This document shows, piece after piece, positions 20,081 through 27,782 of a stretch of DNA of 63,723 nt; the first letter of the stretch is position 1; each line of letters begins with the position of its first letter. The DNA is taken from positions 1-63,723 of the forward strand of contig NZ_JPMI01000280.1 in NCBI RefSeq assembly GCF_000733295.1. Direction: 5' to 3'. A model generated the notes under the pieces. That model made no database searches, had not been told where the DNA came from, and was given only the letters and a program-made list of their open reading frames with translations. A program made the translations under genes and the position numbers. The DNA comes from Archangium violaceum Cb vi76 (GTDB lineage: Bacteria > Myxococcota > Myxococcia > Myxococcales > Myxococcaceae).

Positions 20081-20986
20081 ATGTCCAAAGAAATCCGACT
20101 ACTCAATGAGGATGGGCTGTTCCTTCGAGACAGCTTCATCATCGTTTTCTTCTGCAAAAAGCCGTTCAAGGATCTAGCAGCCGTCTATGGTCGCGCATTC
20201 GAGCATTGGCTTGAGACGACTCCTGAAGACGGCAGGAAGTGGGCGTCCGTCGGATCCAACTCGGCGGAATACAAAGCCCTCACACCGCAGCGGCTCGCTG
20301 CGGCGCGCAAGGAGCTTGATCCAGGCAAGGCGCGCACCCGCGAACTGACTTCGTTCGAGATAGGGGGACCCCAACAGCTGAACCCAGATTACTTCTTCGC
20401 GTGCTGGGGTTTCCGCGACCCTGAGGACGACGAAGCAAATTTCCTGGAGATTCGGCTGCCACGCTCGCCGACGACCGAGGCAGAAGTCGGCGCAGCCCTC
20501 GCGCTGGCAAAACAGATTGGCACCATGTTGCCATACTCGAGCGGGTATGCGTCGCCAGCGCTGACCTGGGGTGTGGAAGGACAGCAGCTGGCCTTCGCGG
20601 AAGAGGTAGGCAAGCTCGCGTTCCGCCATCCCGGATATGACGTCCCAGAGAGCAAATCCTCATGCTTCAGCATTGGGAACAAGCTGCGCGGCACGTACTG
20701 GCTCAACTTCATCGGGCCGGCTGCACTCAAGAAGCTGGGCGGCGAAAAACACCTGCGCGGCGAGTTGGACGCCAGCATCGGAATAGAGAAAGTCGGTGAC
20801 GGGCTCATGCTACAAGCAGGGCCGAAGCCCGAGGCCGGGGACGTGAATCGCAAAGCGAACCTCCCCCTGCTGCGATCTCTGGCGAAGGTGCTCGAACCCG
20901 TGACCCTGTTCGACGATAATTCGCTCGACAACAACTTCATCAAGGGCAGCGAAAGCGAACGCTGGAAGCGGCGGCATCTGGAGTAA
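20081..20986 (+). CDS. DUF3396/TsiV-type immunity protein
   Basis: This 301 aa protein has LTSFEIGGPQQLNPDYFF, YSSGYASPALTW and LRGTYWLNFIGPAAL segments that I recognise as the DUF3396 family, annotated as type VI immunity (TsiV) proteins. It has no signal peptide, so it should act in the cytoplasm, where a nuclease effector would act. It starts 5 nt after the effector stop. It probably binds and neutralises the toxin domain encoded upstream, protecting kin cells. Its GC content is lower than in the housekeeping genes but higher than in the toxin tip. Confidence 0.82.
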   Translation: MSKEIRLLNEDGLFLRDSFIIVFFCKKPFKDLAAVYGRAFEHWLETTPEDGRKWASVGSNSAEYKALTPQRLAAARKELDPGKARTRELTSFEIGGPQQLNPDYFFACWGFRDPEDDEANFLEIRLPRSPTTEAEVGAALALAKQIGTMLPYSSGYASPALTWGVEGQQLAFAEEVGKLAFRHPGYDVPESKSSCFSIGNKLRGTYWLNFIGPAALKKLGGEKHLRGELDASIGIEKVGDGLMLQAGPKPEAGDVNRKANLPLLRSLAKVLEPVTLFDDNSLDNNFIKGSESERWKRRHLE

Positions 20987-20989
20987 CGG

Positions 20990-21760
20990 ATGATGGTCAC
21001 GAACTACGCACTGCCTTTCGTGTTCGAAGTTCCTCCCAGAAATCCATGGGAGGGACAACGAACGGTCGAACTCACGATCGAGACGGTCGCGCCCCTAAGC
21101 ACCGCCGATGCCGACCTTCTTCAAGACAACGTATTCCCCTTCTGGATGCTCGCCTCCAGCGGGGCACTCTCGATGGAGGCTGGGGCACAGCCACATCCAG
21201 CCCCAGAGCAGCCGTCCTTCAGTGGGTCGGCGCAGTCAGCACGGTTCATCTTCGACGGATGGAGGCTGGATGAGCGCGCGAGTCACTGTCTCCTGTGCCT
21301 CCTGCTCGCGGCCCACGCTGACGTGCCTCTCAAGCGCGTGCGGATCTCCTCCGCAGGCCTAGTACCTCGTCCCATCACCGTTGATCCGAAGCTCGAGGAG
21401 CCATACCCACAGGCTCCATCGAAGCTTCCGTTTCCATGGAGCATCGAGGACTCCGAGAACGACGTACGAGAACTACAAATCACCTTCGCCGCGGCTCTCT
21501 CCGACGAGCAATGGGAACTCGTGGCTGGAGAGTTGACGTCCGCCGGCATCGCGATTGCCGCCGGAGCATACGGAGTGGCCCCCGTTCCTCCGGAGGACTG
21601 CGGGTGCCTGCCCTCGGAGGACGTGGAACATTCGGACAACGAGCTCCGGTGGGCACTTGAGAAGTGCCGGTTCCATCCGGCCGCACTCGAAGGGCTCATC
21701 GGGGTATGCGTGTCACTGCATCATCACGTCGCGCCGATCGTCGGCGTCACCATCACGTAG
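20990..21760 (+). CDS. Hypothetical protein at the end of the T6SS cargo operon
   Basis: This is a 256 aa protein of unknown family. It starts 4 nt after the immunity gene and so is surely co-transcribed. It has a beta-rich first half and a helical acidic second half. It contains an isolated Cys pair (EDCGCLPSEDVEHSD near residue 205) and no catalytic motif that I recognise. There is no signal peptide or membrane helix. By position it could be a second immunity protein or a cofactor of the effector system. Confidence 0.72.
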   Translation: MMVTNYALPFVFEVPPRNPWEGQRTVELTIETVAPLSTADADLLQDNVFPFWMLASSGALSMEAGAQPHPAPEQPSFSGSAQSARFIFDGWRLDERASHCLLCLLLAAHADVPLKRVRISSAGLVPRPITVDPKLEEPYPQAPSKLPFPWSIEDSENDVRELQITFAAALSDEQWELVAGELTSAGIAIAAGAYGVAPVPPEDCGCLPSEDVEHSDNELRWALEKCRFHPAALEGLIGVCVSLHHHVAPIVGVTIT

Positions 21761-21927
21761 ACACTCGATGCGGCAGGTGCGCTGGCAGTGGCAGGACTTC
21801 ATCCTCCGCGTGAAGTATTGCCCGAACCGAGCGTCGGCGCCCCTTGGCTGCGGATAATGGCCCCAATCGACTTTCGCGGACGACGTCGGTACCTTGCTCT
21901 GCCGTTTTCCCCTGTTCGCTCATCACC

Positions 21928-23040
21928 ATGCGTCCTGCCCCCATCCAACCCGAGCCGCTTCCCGCCCGCAGCCCCGTCAACATCCACAACGAGTGGGATC
22001 CTCTCGAGGAGATCATCGTCGGCTCGCTCGAGGGCATGGTCATCCCGCCGTGGGAGCCGGGCATGGCCGGCCCGATGTACGAGCCCCACTTCCCCCTCTT
22101 CAAGACCCAGGGCGGCAAGCCGTGGCCGGCCGAGCTCGCCCGGAAGGCGGAGCAGGAGCTCGAGGGACTGGCGCGGGTCCTCGAGGCGGAGGGCGTGAAG
22201 GTCCGCCGCCCGGCCAAGGTGGACTGGTCGAAGAACTTCTCCTCGCCGGACTGGAGCTCTCCGAGCGGTCTCGGAGCCGCCAACCCGCGCGACTCGCTGC
22301 TGGTGATCGGCAACGAGATCATCGAGACGCCGATGGCCTGGCGCTCCCGCTACTTCGAGACCCTCGCCTTCAAGCCGCTGCTGAAGGAGTACTGGGCCGC
22401 CGGTGCCGGCTGGATCTCCGCGCCCCGCCCGCAGCTCCATGACGACCTGTACGAGAAGGACTTCGTGCAGCCGAAGAAGGGCGAGCTGGGCAAGTTCGTC
22501 ATCAACGACCACGAGCCCATCTTCGACGCCGCCGACGTCATCAAGTGCGGCCGCGACATCTTCATGGGCCTCTCCAGCACCTGCAACCACGCCGGTGTGG
22601 AGTGGCTGCGCCGCTACCTGCGCGATCGCCACGGCGACACGTACCGGGTGCATGAGCTGCTCTTCGACGACCAGCACCCGATGCACATCGACGCCACCTT
22701 CTACCCGCTCGCGCCGGGCAAGCTCCTCGTCCACCCGGAGCGGGTGGTGAAGGTGCCGGAGATCTTCAAGGACTGGGACGTCTTCCGGGCCCCGGAGCCG
22801 CACATCCCCGACGAGCACCCGCTCTACTTCAGCTCGAAGTGGATGAACCTGAACGTGCTGATGCTCGACGAGAAGCGCGTCATCGCCACCCAGGGCGAGG
22901 AGCGGACCCTCGAGCTCCTGAAGAAGAAGGGCTTCGAGCCCATTCCCATCCCCTTCTGGAACTTCAACAACTTCGGCGGCTCGTTCCACTGCGCGACCCT
23001 CGACATCCGCCGCCAGGGGTCGCTCCAGAGCTACTTCTAG
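21928..23040 (+). CDS. Arginine:glycine amidinotransferase-like enzyme
   Basis: This 370 aa enzyme of the AGAT family moves an amidino group from arginine to an amine acceptor. The catalytic triad is intact by comparison with human AGAT (Asp254/His303/Cys407): Asp200 in FDAAD, His253 in HPMHIDATF and Cys355 in GSFHCATLD. SSKWMNLNVLMLDEKRVI is another close match. The ATG at 21928 is preferred over an in-frame ATG at 21844, because the family body begins at VNIHNEWDPLEEIIVG. It opens the biosynthetic cluster and probably makes a guanidine-bearing precursor or guanidinates a free amine of the peptide. The acceptor is unknown. It is convergent with the aminotransferase gene. Confidence 0.92.
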   Translation: MRPAPIQPEPLPARSPVNIHNEWDPLEEIIVGSLEGMVIPPWEPGMAGPMYEPHFPLFKTQGGKPWPAELARKAEQELEGLARVLEAEGVKVRRPAKVDWSKNFSSPDWSSPSGLGAANPRDSLLVIGNEIIETPMAWRSRYFETLAFKPLLKEYWAAGAGWISAPRPQLHDDLYEKDFVQPKKGELGKFVINDHEPIFDAADVIKCGRDIFMGLSSTCNHAGVEWLRRYLRDRHGDTYRVHELLFDDQHPMHIDATFYPLAPGKLLVHPERVVKVPEIFKDWDVFRAPEPHIPDEHPLYFSSKWMNLNVLMLDEKRVIATQGEERTLELLKKKGFEPIPIPFWNFNNFGGSFHCATLDIRRQGSLQSYF

Positions 23041-23050
23041 GCCCGCTCGC

Positions 23051-24241
23051 TCACCTCACGGAGCGCAGCAGCTTCCCGAGCCGCGCCACGCCGTCCTCGA
23101 TGACGGCGGGCGCGCAATACGAGAAGGACAGGCGCATGCAGTTGTCCCCGGCGCCGGGACGCAGCGAGAACGCGCCTCCGGGCATGAACGCCACCCGCTG
23201 CTCGTCCGCGGCGCGCCGCAGCAGCTGCGTGGCGTTCAGGTGTCGCGGCAACTCCACCCAGGTGAAGAAACCGCCCTCGGGGTGGCTCCAGCTCGCACCG
23301 GACGGGAAGTGCTCGGCGAGCGCCCGCTCCATCGCGTCCCGCCGCTGGCGGTACTCCTCCTTCAGCGCCGCGACGTGCTTCCCCAGGAACCCCGTCCCCA
23401 GCGCCGCGCTCGCGACGTGCTGCGAGTAGCTCGCCACGTCGAGGTCCGAGCCCTCCTTCACGTTGGCCAGCTCCGCCGCCAGCTCCTCCGGCACCACCAC
23501 CCAGCCCAGCCGCAGCGACGGCGCGAGGATCTTGGAGAACGAGCCGATGTACAGCACCCACCGCTCCTCGAAGGACCGGATCGTCGGCGAGCCCGCCCCG
23601 AAGCACAGCTGCCCATAGGCGTCGTCCTCCAGGATGTAGAACCCGAACTCGCGAGCCAGCGCCGCCAGCCGCTTCCGCTTCTCCAACGGCAGGCTCACCC
23701 CCAGCGGGTTGTGTCCATCCGCCATCACGTACAACACCCGCGGCCGGGCTCCGTTGCGCAACCGGGCCTCCACCGCGTCCACGTCGATGCCCGTCTCCAC
23801 GTTCGTGGGCACCGTCAGCAGCTTGCAGTCGTGCGGCGCCAGCGCGCCGGCGAAGCCGGTGTACGAGATCTCCTCCGCCATCACCTCCTGGCCCGGATCC
23901 AACAGCAGCCGCAACAGCAGGCTCATCCCCTGCTGTGCACCGACGGTGAAGAAGATCTGCGACGCGGAGCAACGCACGCCGCGAGCGCTCATCAGCTCGA
24001 GGACATGGGGTTTGAGCGACTCCTCGGGCGCCCGGTACTGGAGCGCGGCCGCCGAGCTCAGCGAGCCCGCCGCGCGAGCCAGCGCCTCTCCCGGAAACAG
24101 CTCGGCGGCCGGGAGACCGAGCGCCAGGGACAGCATCCCCGGCCGGGACAGCAGCTCGAACGAGTCCTGTTGGGGCGTCCGGGCGATCTGGCGCAACCAG
24201 CTCGCCATCGGAAGAGGAGGAGTCGAGGAGTCAGGAGGCAT
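23051..24241 (-). CDS. PLP-dependent aminotransferase, class I/II (KAT-II/2-aminoadipate type)
   Basis: This fold-type I aminotransferase of about 396 aa has the PLP lysine in GSFSKILAPSLRLGW and the cofactor-binding ILEDDAYGQL and MADGHNPLGVSL segments. Relatives accept aromatic or long-chain substrates. In this cluster the most economical job is transamination of 4-aminophenylpyruvate to p-aminophenylalanine, since ADC synthase, mutase and PapC-like genes are all present. That assignment is inference. The ATG at 24241 (MPPDSSTPPLP) is used; an ATG at 24208 is possible. It is divergent from the radical SAM operon across 95 nt. Confidence 0.88.
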   Translation of the reverse strand: MPPDSSTPPLPMASWLRQIARTPQQDSFELLSRPGMLSLALGLPAAELFPGEALARAAGSLSSAAALQYRAPEESLKPHVLELMSARGVRCSASQIFFTVGAQQGMSLLLRLLLDPGQEVMAEEISYTGFAGALAPHDCKLLTVPTNVETGIDVDAVEARLRNGARPRVLYVMADGHNPLGVSLPLEKRKRLAALAREFGFYILEDDAYGQLCFGAGSPTIRSFEERWVLYIGSFSKILAPSLRLGWVVVPEELAAELANVKEGSDLDVASYSQHVASAALGTGFLGKHVAALKEEYRQRRDAMERALAEHFPSGASWSHPEGGFFTWVELPRHLNATQLLRRAADEQRVAFMPGGAFSLRPGAGDNCMRLSFSYCAPAVIEDGVARLGKLLRSVR

Positions 24242-24336
24242 GTGCCCGGATTCTACGTATCCATTCCCGGAAGGACCTCTGTTATTAACGCGCATCCCAT
24301 CATCAATGCCTCTTCCTCGTGGCAACAGGAGTGAAC

Positions 24337-26559
24337 ATGCAACGAGCCCCGAGTGAACCTGGCGCGCTGAAGCCGAATCTCCTCTGCATCGCGCCGCCCT
24401 ACCCACTCACCTCTCCGCCCGCTGGCGCCGCCGCGCTGCTCGGGTACCTCAAGGCGAACGGCTGCCACGACTTCGACTTCCTGGATCTGCGGCTCTGGGT
24501 GCCCTTCTCCTATGCGCCCACGTACCGGCCGATCGGTGCCTTCGGTGAGACCTACGTCATCGACGTGCCGGATCTCCCGCTGGCGCTGCGGATGCTGCGC
24601 AACTTCGACGAGGGCAAGCCGCTCGTCCCCGAGCACGACGAGCTCTTCGAGCGCTACTGCGTGGAGCGCGGCATCAACTCGCTGCCGCTGCACACGTACC
24701 TGGTGCAGTTGGACCGCTACTACGCCGAGGTGTTCAGCCAGCTTCCGGACGTACGCTTCGTGGGCTTCTCCACCTGGACGTCCAACTACCTGTCCACGCT
24801 GATGGCGGCCGCGCACCTCAAGCGGCGCAAGTCCCCGCCCTTCATCGTCGCGGGCGGGCCGCAGGTCACCGAGAGCCGCACGGCGGCGAAGCTGGGCCTG
24901 ATGAGTGGCCTGTTCGACGCGGTGGCGATCGGCGAGGGCGAGGAGACGCTGCTGTCCCTCTACGAGGCCTTCTCCCACGGCGGTGAGGTGGTGGAGCCGG
25001 TGCCGGGCACGCTGATGAGGGATCGCCACAGCGGCGCCTTCGTCAGCACCGATCGCAAGCTGCTGCGCCTGCCGGAGCTGCCCATGCCCAGCTTCGAGGA
25101 GATGCCGCTGCTGTCGTACACGCCCATCGTGAAGGGCTTCCGCGTGCTGCCCTACCAACTGTCGCGCGGCTGCACCGACAAGTGCACCTTCTGCAGCGAG
25201 TGGGTCTTCTGGAAGCACTTCCGCCTGGGCACCACGGCGCAGGCGGTGGAGCAGATCCGCCAGATGAAGCAGACCTACCAGATGGACGCCATCTGGTTCA
25301 CCGACTCGCTGCTCAACGGCAAGCTGAGCCGGCTGCGGGACTTCGCCCAGGCGCTGCTGGACCACAAGCTGGACATCCTCTGGGGCGGCTTCATGCGCGC
25401 GGACATGGATCCGGACACCGCGCAGCTGCTCTTCCGGGCCGGCTGCCGCACGGTGTTCCTCGGCATCGAGTCGCTCTCGGACGAAACGCTGGAGCGGATG
25501 AACAAACGCCGCACCGAGGCGGACAACCTGCGCGGGCTGCGCGCCTTCCTGGAGACGGGCATGGCGGTGGCCGCGGGCTTCATCCCCGGCTTCCCCGGTG
25601 ACAGCCGGGATCGCTTCATCCGCACCGGGCTGCTGCTGCGTGGCCTCCAGGCGCAGTACCCGAACCTCCGCCTCAACGTGGAGCCGTTCATCATCTCCCC
25701 CGGCCAGCCGCTGTTCCACAAGCTCGGTGAGTACGGGCTCACCCCCTCCAGGTGGGAGGAGCCGTACCTCGACATGGCGGGGCGCTACCGGGAGATCGCC
25801 GCGGACTCGTACTGCAAGGTGGACGGAGCCAACCAGGGGATGGAGCGGCTGGGCCAGTACCGCGTCGCCACCGCGCTCAGCACCGCCACCGAGTCGCGCG
25901 ACTGGTTCGGCTACCAGTCGCTGGAGTCGCTCTCCACGCAGTCCTTCTCCTACGAGCACCTGGTGGGCGAGGTGTACCTGGCGCGCATCAAGACGAGCAC
26001 CTCGCTCGTCTACGGCGCCATCGTCACCGGCCAGGAGCGGCGCACGTTCGAGCGCATGCTCCTGATGACCCGGCTGCACGACTCCACCTCCGAGAAGGAG
26101 ACGGTGGGCCGCTCGCTGCTGGACGTGGAGCCGTTCGCGGGCGCGACGCGGGAGCTCGAGGAGAAGCACGTGGTGCGCCCGCGTTCCCTCTCCCCCCGCG
26201 TCCACCGCTGCCTCTACCGGCAGGGGCTGCCTCCGGGCTCCACGCTGGTGCTGGCGCCGTTCGTGGTGGGCCGCGTGGTGGAGGCCGAGGGCCGCCGGGA
26301 GTTGATGCTCGTCAACCTGCTGCGCGCCGAGCCGGTGACGCTGCCGGCGGAGCTGGCGCCGCTGGTGGAGCAGCTCGCCACGCCCCGCACGGTGGAGGAG
26401 TTGCTGGCCTCGTTCCCCGACTCGCGCGCCGTGCTGGAGGATCTGAAGGAGCGCGGCCTGGCCGTGTTCCACTCGCCCGGCGAGGAGACCCACCGGCCCC
26501 CGCCGCGCCCCAGGCCCATTCCGACCGCACAGGCCCACGCCGCTGGAGGAGTGGCGTGA
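24337..26559 (+). CDS. Radical SAM protein with N-terminal B12-binding-like domain
   Basis: This 740 aa protein has an N-terminal Rossmann-type region (about 15-235, with VRFVGFSTWTSNYLSTLMAA and FIVAGGPQVTES) as in cobalamin-dependent radical SAM enzymes. A radical SAM barrel follows, with the [4Fe-4S] cysteines Cys279, Cys283 and Cys286 in SRGCTDKCTFCSEW. A C-terminal extension ends in a small helical, winged-helix-like domain (about 655-715) resembling those of peptide-binding radical SAM enzymes. It resembles radical SAM C-methyltransferases of peptide natural products. The ATG at 24337 has AGGAG 5-6 nt upstream and is favoured over the GTG at 24319. The stop overlaps the next gene by 4 nt. 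C-methylation of a precursor or peptide is likely but unproven. Confidence 0.88.
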   Translation: MQRAPSEPGALKPNLLCIAPPYPLTSPPAGAAALLGYLKANGCHDFDFLDLRLWVPFSYAPTYRPIGAFGETYVIDVPDLPLALRMLRNFDEGKPLVPEHDELFERYCVERGINSLPLHTYLVQLDRYYAEVFSQLPDVRFVGFSTWTSNYLSTLMAAAHLKRRKSPPFIVAGGPQVTESRTAAKLGLMSGLFDAVAIGEGEETLLSLYEAFSHGGEVVEPVPGTLMRDRHSGAFVSTDRKLLRLPELPMPSFEEMPLLSYTPIVKGFRVLPYQLSRGCTDKCTFCSEWVFWKHFRLGTTAQAVEQIRQMKQTYQMDAIWFTDSLLNGKLSRLRDFAQALLDHKLDILWGGFMRADMDPDTAQLLFRAGCRTVFLGIESLSDETLERMNKRRTEADNLRGLRAFLETGMAVAAGFIPGFPGDSRDRFIRTGLLLRGLQAQYPNLRLNVEPFIISPGQPLFHKLGEYGLTPSRWEEPYLDMAGRYREIAADSYCKVDGANQGMERLGQYRVATALSTATESRDWFGYQSLESLSTQSFSYEHLVGEVYLARIKTSTSLVYGAIVTGQERRTFERMLLMTRLHDSTSEKETVGRSLLDVEPFAGATRELEEKHVVRPRSLSPRVHRCLYRQGLPPGSTLVLAPFVVGRVVEAEGRRELMLVNLLRAEPVTLPAELAPLVEQLATPRTVEELLASFPDSRAVLEDLKERGLAVFHSPGEETHRPPPRPRPIPTAQAHAAGGVA

Positions 26560-27458
26560 TCCGCACCACCCCCCTCCCCCGGGTCCACGCACCCTCGCGG
26601 GAGGAGTTCATCCGTGAGTACCTGGAGCCCCGCCGGCCCGTCATCATCTCCGGATGGATGAGCGAGTGGCCCGCGATGAGCAAGTGGTCCCTCGGGTACT
26701 TCCGCGAGGCGTTCGGCACGCGCGAGGTGAACACCATGGTGGACCTCCCCAGCGAGGGCACCTTCTTCTCGCGCAAGCTCCAGCCGCACGCGCGCCGCCA
26801 ATCGCTCGCGGCGTTCGTGGACCTCATCGAGTCGCGCGAGCGCACCCGGCCCTGCTACCTCAACGCCGTGAGGGTCGAGTCGATGGAGGGGCTCGCCTCC
26901 GACGTGCCCTTCCCCCGCTTCGGCCCCGAACAGGGGAGCACCAAGAGCCTGCTGTGGCTGGGCTCCGAGGGAACACGGCTCACGTTCCACTTCGACTTCA
27001 TGGACAACTTCCTCGCCCAGGTGATGGGCGAGAAGCGGCTGCTGCTCGCCTCCCCGGAGGACTCCGCCTCCATGTACCCCTCGTTCGACAACCTGAGCGA
27101 GAGCATGGTGGACGTGGAGGCTCCGGACCCGAGCGCCTGGCCGCGCTTCGCCCACGCCCGGGTGCTGGAGGGCATCCTCCGCCCGGGTGACATGATCTTC
27201 ATGCCCCGCGTCTGGTGGCACGAGGTCCGCTCGCTCTCGCCATCCATCTCGGTGAACTACTGGTGGTCCCCGACGCAGCCGTCGGACTACCTGCCGGTGC
27301 TGCGCGCCTGCACGCCCAGGCACTACGCGCACATCGCCTGGCAGTTCCTGATGCACGGCGCGCTCGGGCTCAAACCGGCCGAGCGCCTCTACAGCCCCCG
27401 CACCACCGGCCGCCTCCTGTGGGAGGAAGCCGTGCGCCAGTTCCGAGGAGCATCATGA
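26556..27458 (+). CDS. JmjC/cupin_8-type Fe(II)/2-oxoglutarate hydroxylase
   Basis: This 300 aa protein opens with EEFIREYLEPRRPVIISGWMSEWPA, a classic cupin_8/JmjC start. It carries a complete facial triad: His145 and Asp147 in LTFHFDFMDN, and His222 in MPRVWWHEVRSL. It probably hydroxylates an amino acid side chain, free or carrier-bound, in the NRPS pathway. The Asp module of the large NRPS is one candidate substrate. The GTG start overlaps the radical SAM stop (GTGA), and its own stop overlaps the mutase start (ATGA), so the three genes are translationally coupled. Confidence 0.88.
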   Translation: MIRTTPLPRVHAPSREEFIREYLEPRRPVIISGWMSEWPAMSKWSLGYFREAFGTREVNTMVDLPSEGTFFSRKLQPHARRQSLAAFVDLIESRERTRPCYLNAVRVESMEGLASDVPFPRFGPEQGSTKSLLWLGSEGTRLTFHFDFMDNFLAQVMGEKRLLLASPEDSASMYPSFDNLSESMVDVEAPDPSAWPRFAHARVLEGILRPGDMIFMPRVWWHEVRSLSPSISVNYWWSPTQPSDYLPVLRACTPRHYAHIAWQFLMHGALGLKPAERLYSPRTTGRLLWEEAVRQFRGAS

Positions 27459-27775
27459 GTGACCAGAAGCCATCCCCCGAGGCCCATCCCCTGGCGGGCC
27501 TGCGCGAGCAGCTCGACGCCATCGACGTGACGCTGGTGGAGACACTGGCGCGCAGGCTCCAACTGTGCGGGGAGATCGCCCTGCGCAAGCGGGAGCACAA
27601 CATCCCGATGATGCAGCAGGGCCGGGTGGAGTTCGTGAAGCAGCGCTGCGCGGAGATGGGCGCGGCGCGCGGGCTGGATCCGGACTTCGTGCGGCGGCTG
27701 TACACGCTCATCATCGACGAGGCGTGCCGGCTGGAGGATCTCCTCATCGACGAGGGGCGCGAGCAGCCGAAGTGA
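27455..27775 (+). CDS. PapB-like AroQ mutase (4-amino-4-deoxychorismate mutase)
   Basis: This 106 aa AroQ-fold mutase aligns without gaps to the E. coli chorismate mutase domain. Arg17, Arg34, Lys45 and Arg57 match the catalytic Arg11, Arg28, Lys39 and Arg51, and Glu94 replaces Gln88. Position Glu52, which contacts the C4 hydroxyl of chorismate, is Val58 here, and Asp48 is Gln54. Together with the ADC synthase and PapC-like genes, this suggests the substrate is 4-amino-4-deoxychorismate, giving 4-amino-4-deoxyprephenate on the way to p-aminophenylalanine. It is the third gene of a coupled operon. Substrate preference is inferred, not shown. Confidence 0.88.
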   Translation: MSDQKPSPEAHPLAGLREQLDAIDVTLVETLARRLQLCGEIALRKREHNIPMMQQGRVEFVKQRCAEMGAARGLDPDFVRRLYTLIIDEACRLEDLLIDEGREQPK

Positions 27776-27782
27776 CGCCGGC

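Noticed and set aside
24253-26592. Minus-strand open frame of almost 780 codons opposite the radical SAM gene
   Set aside because: The plus strand carries the intact CxxxCxxC radical SAM gene with a good ribosome binding site. The opposite frame is a composition artefact.
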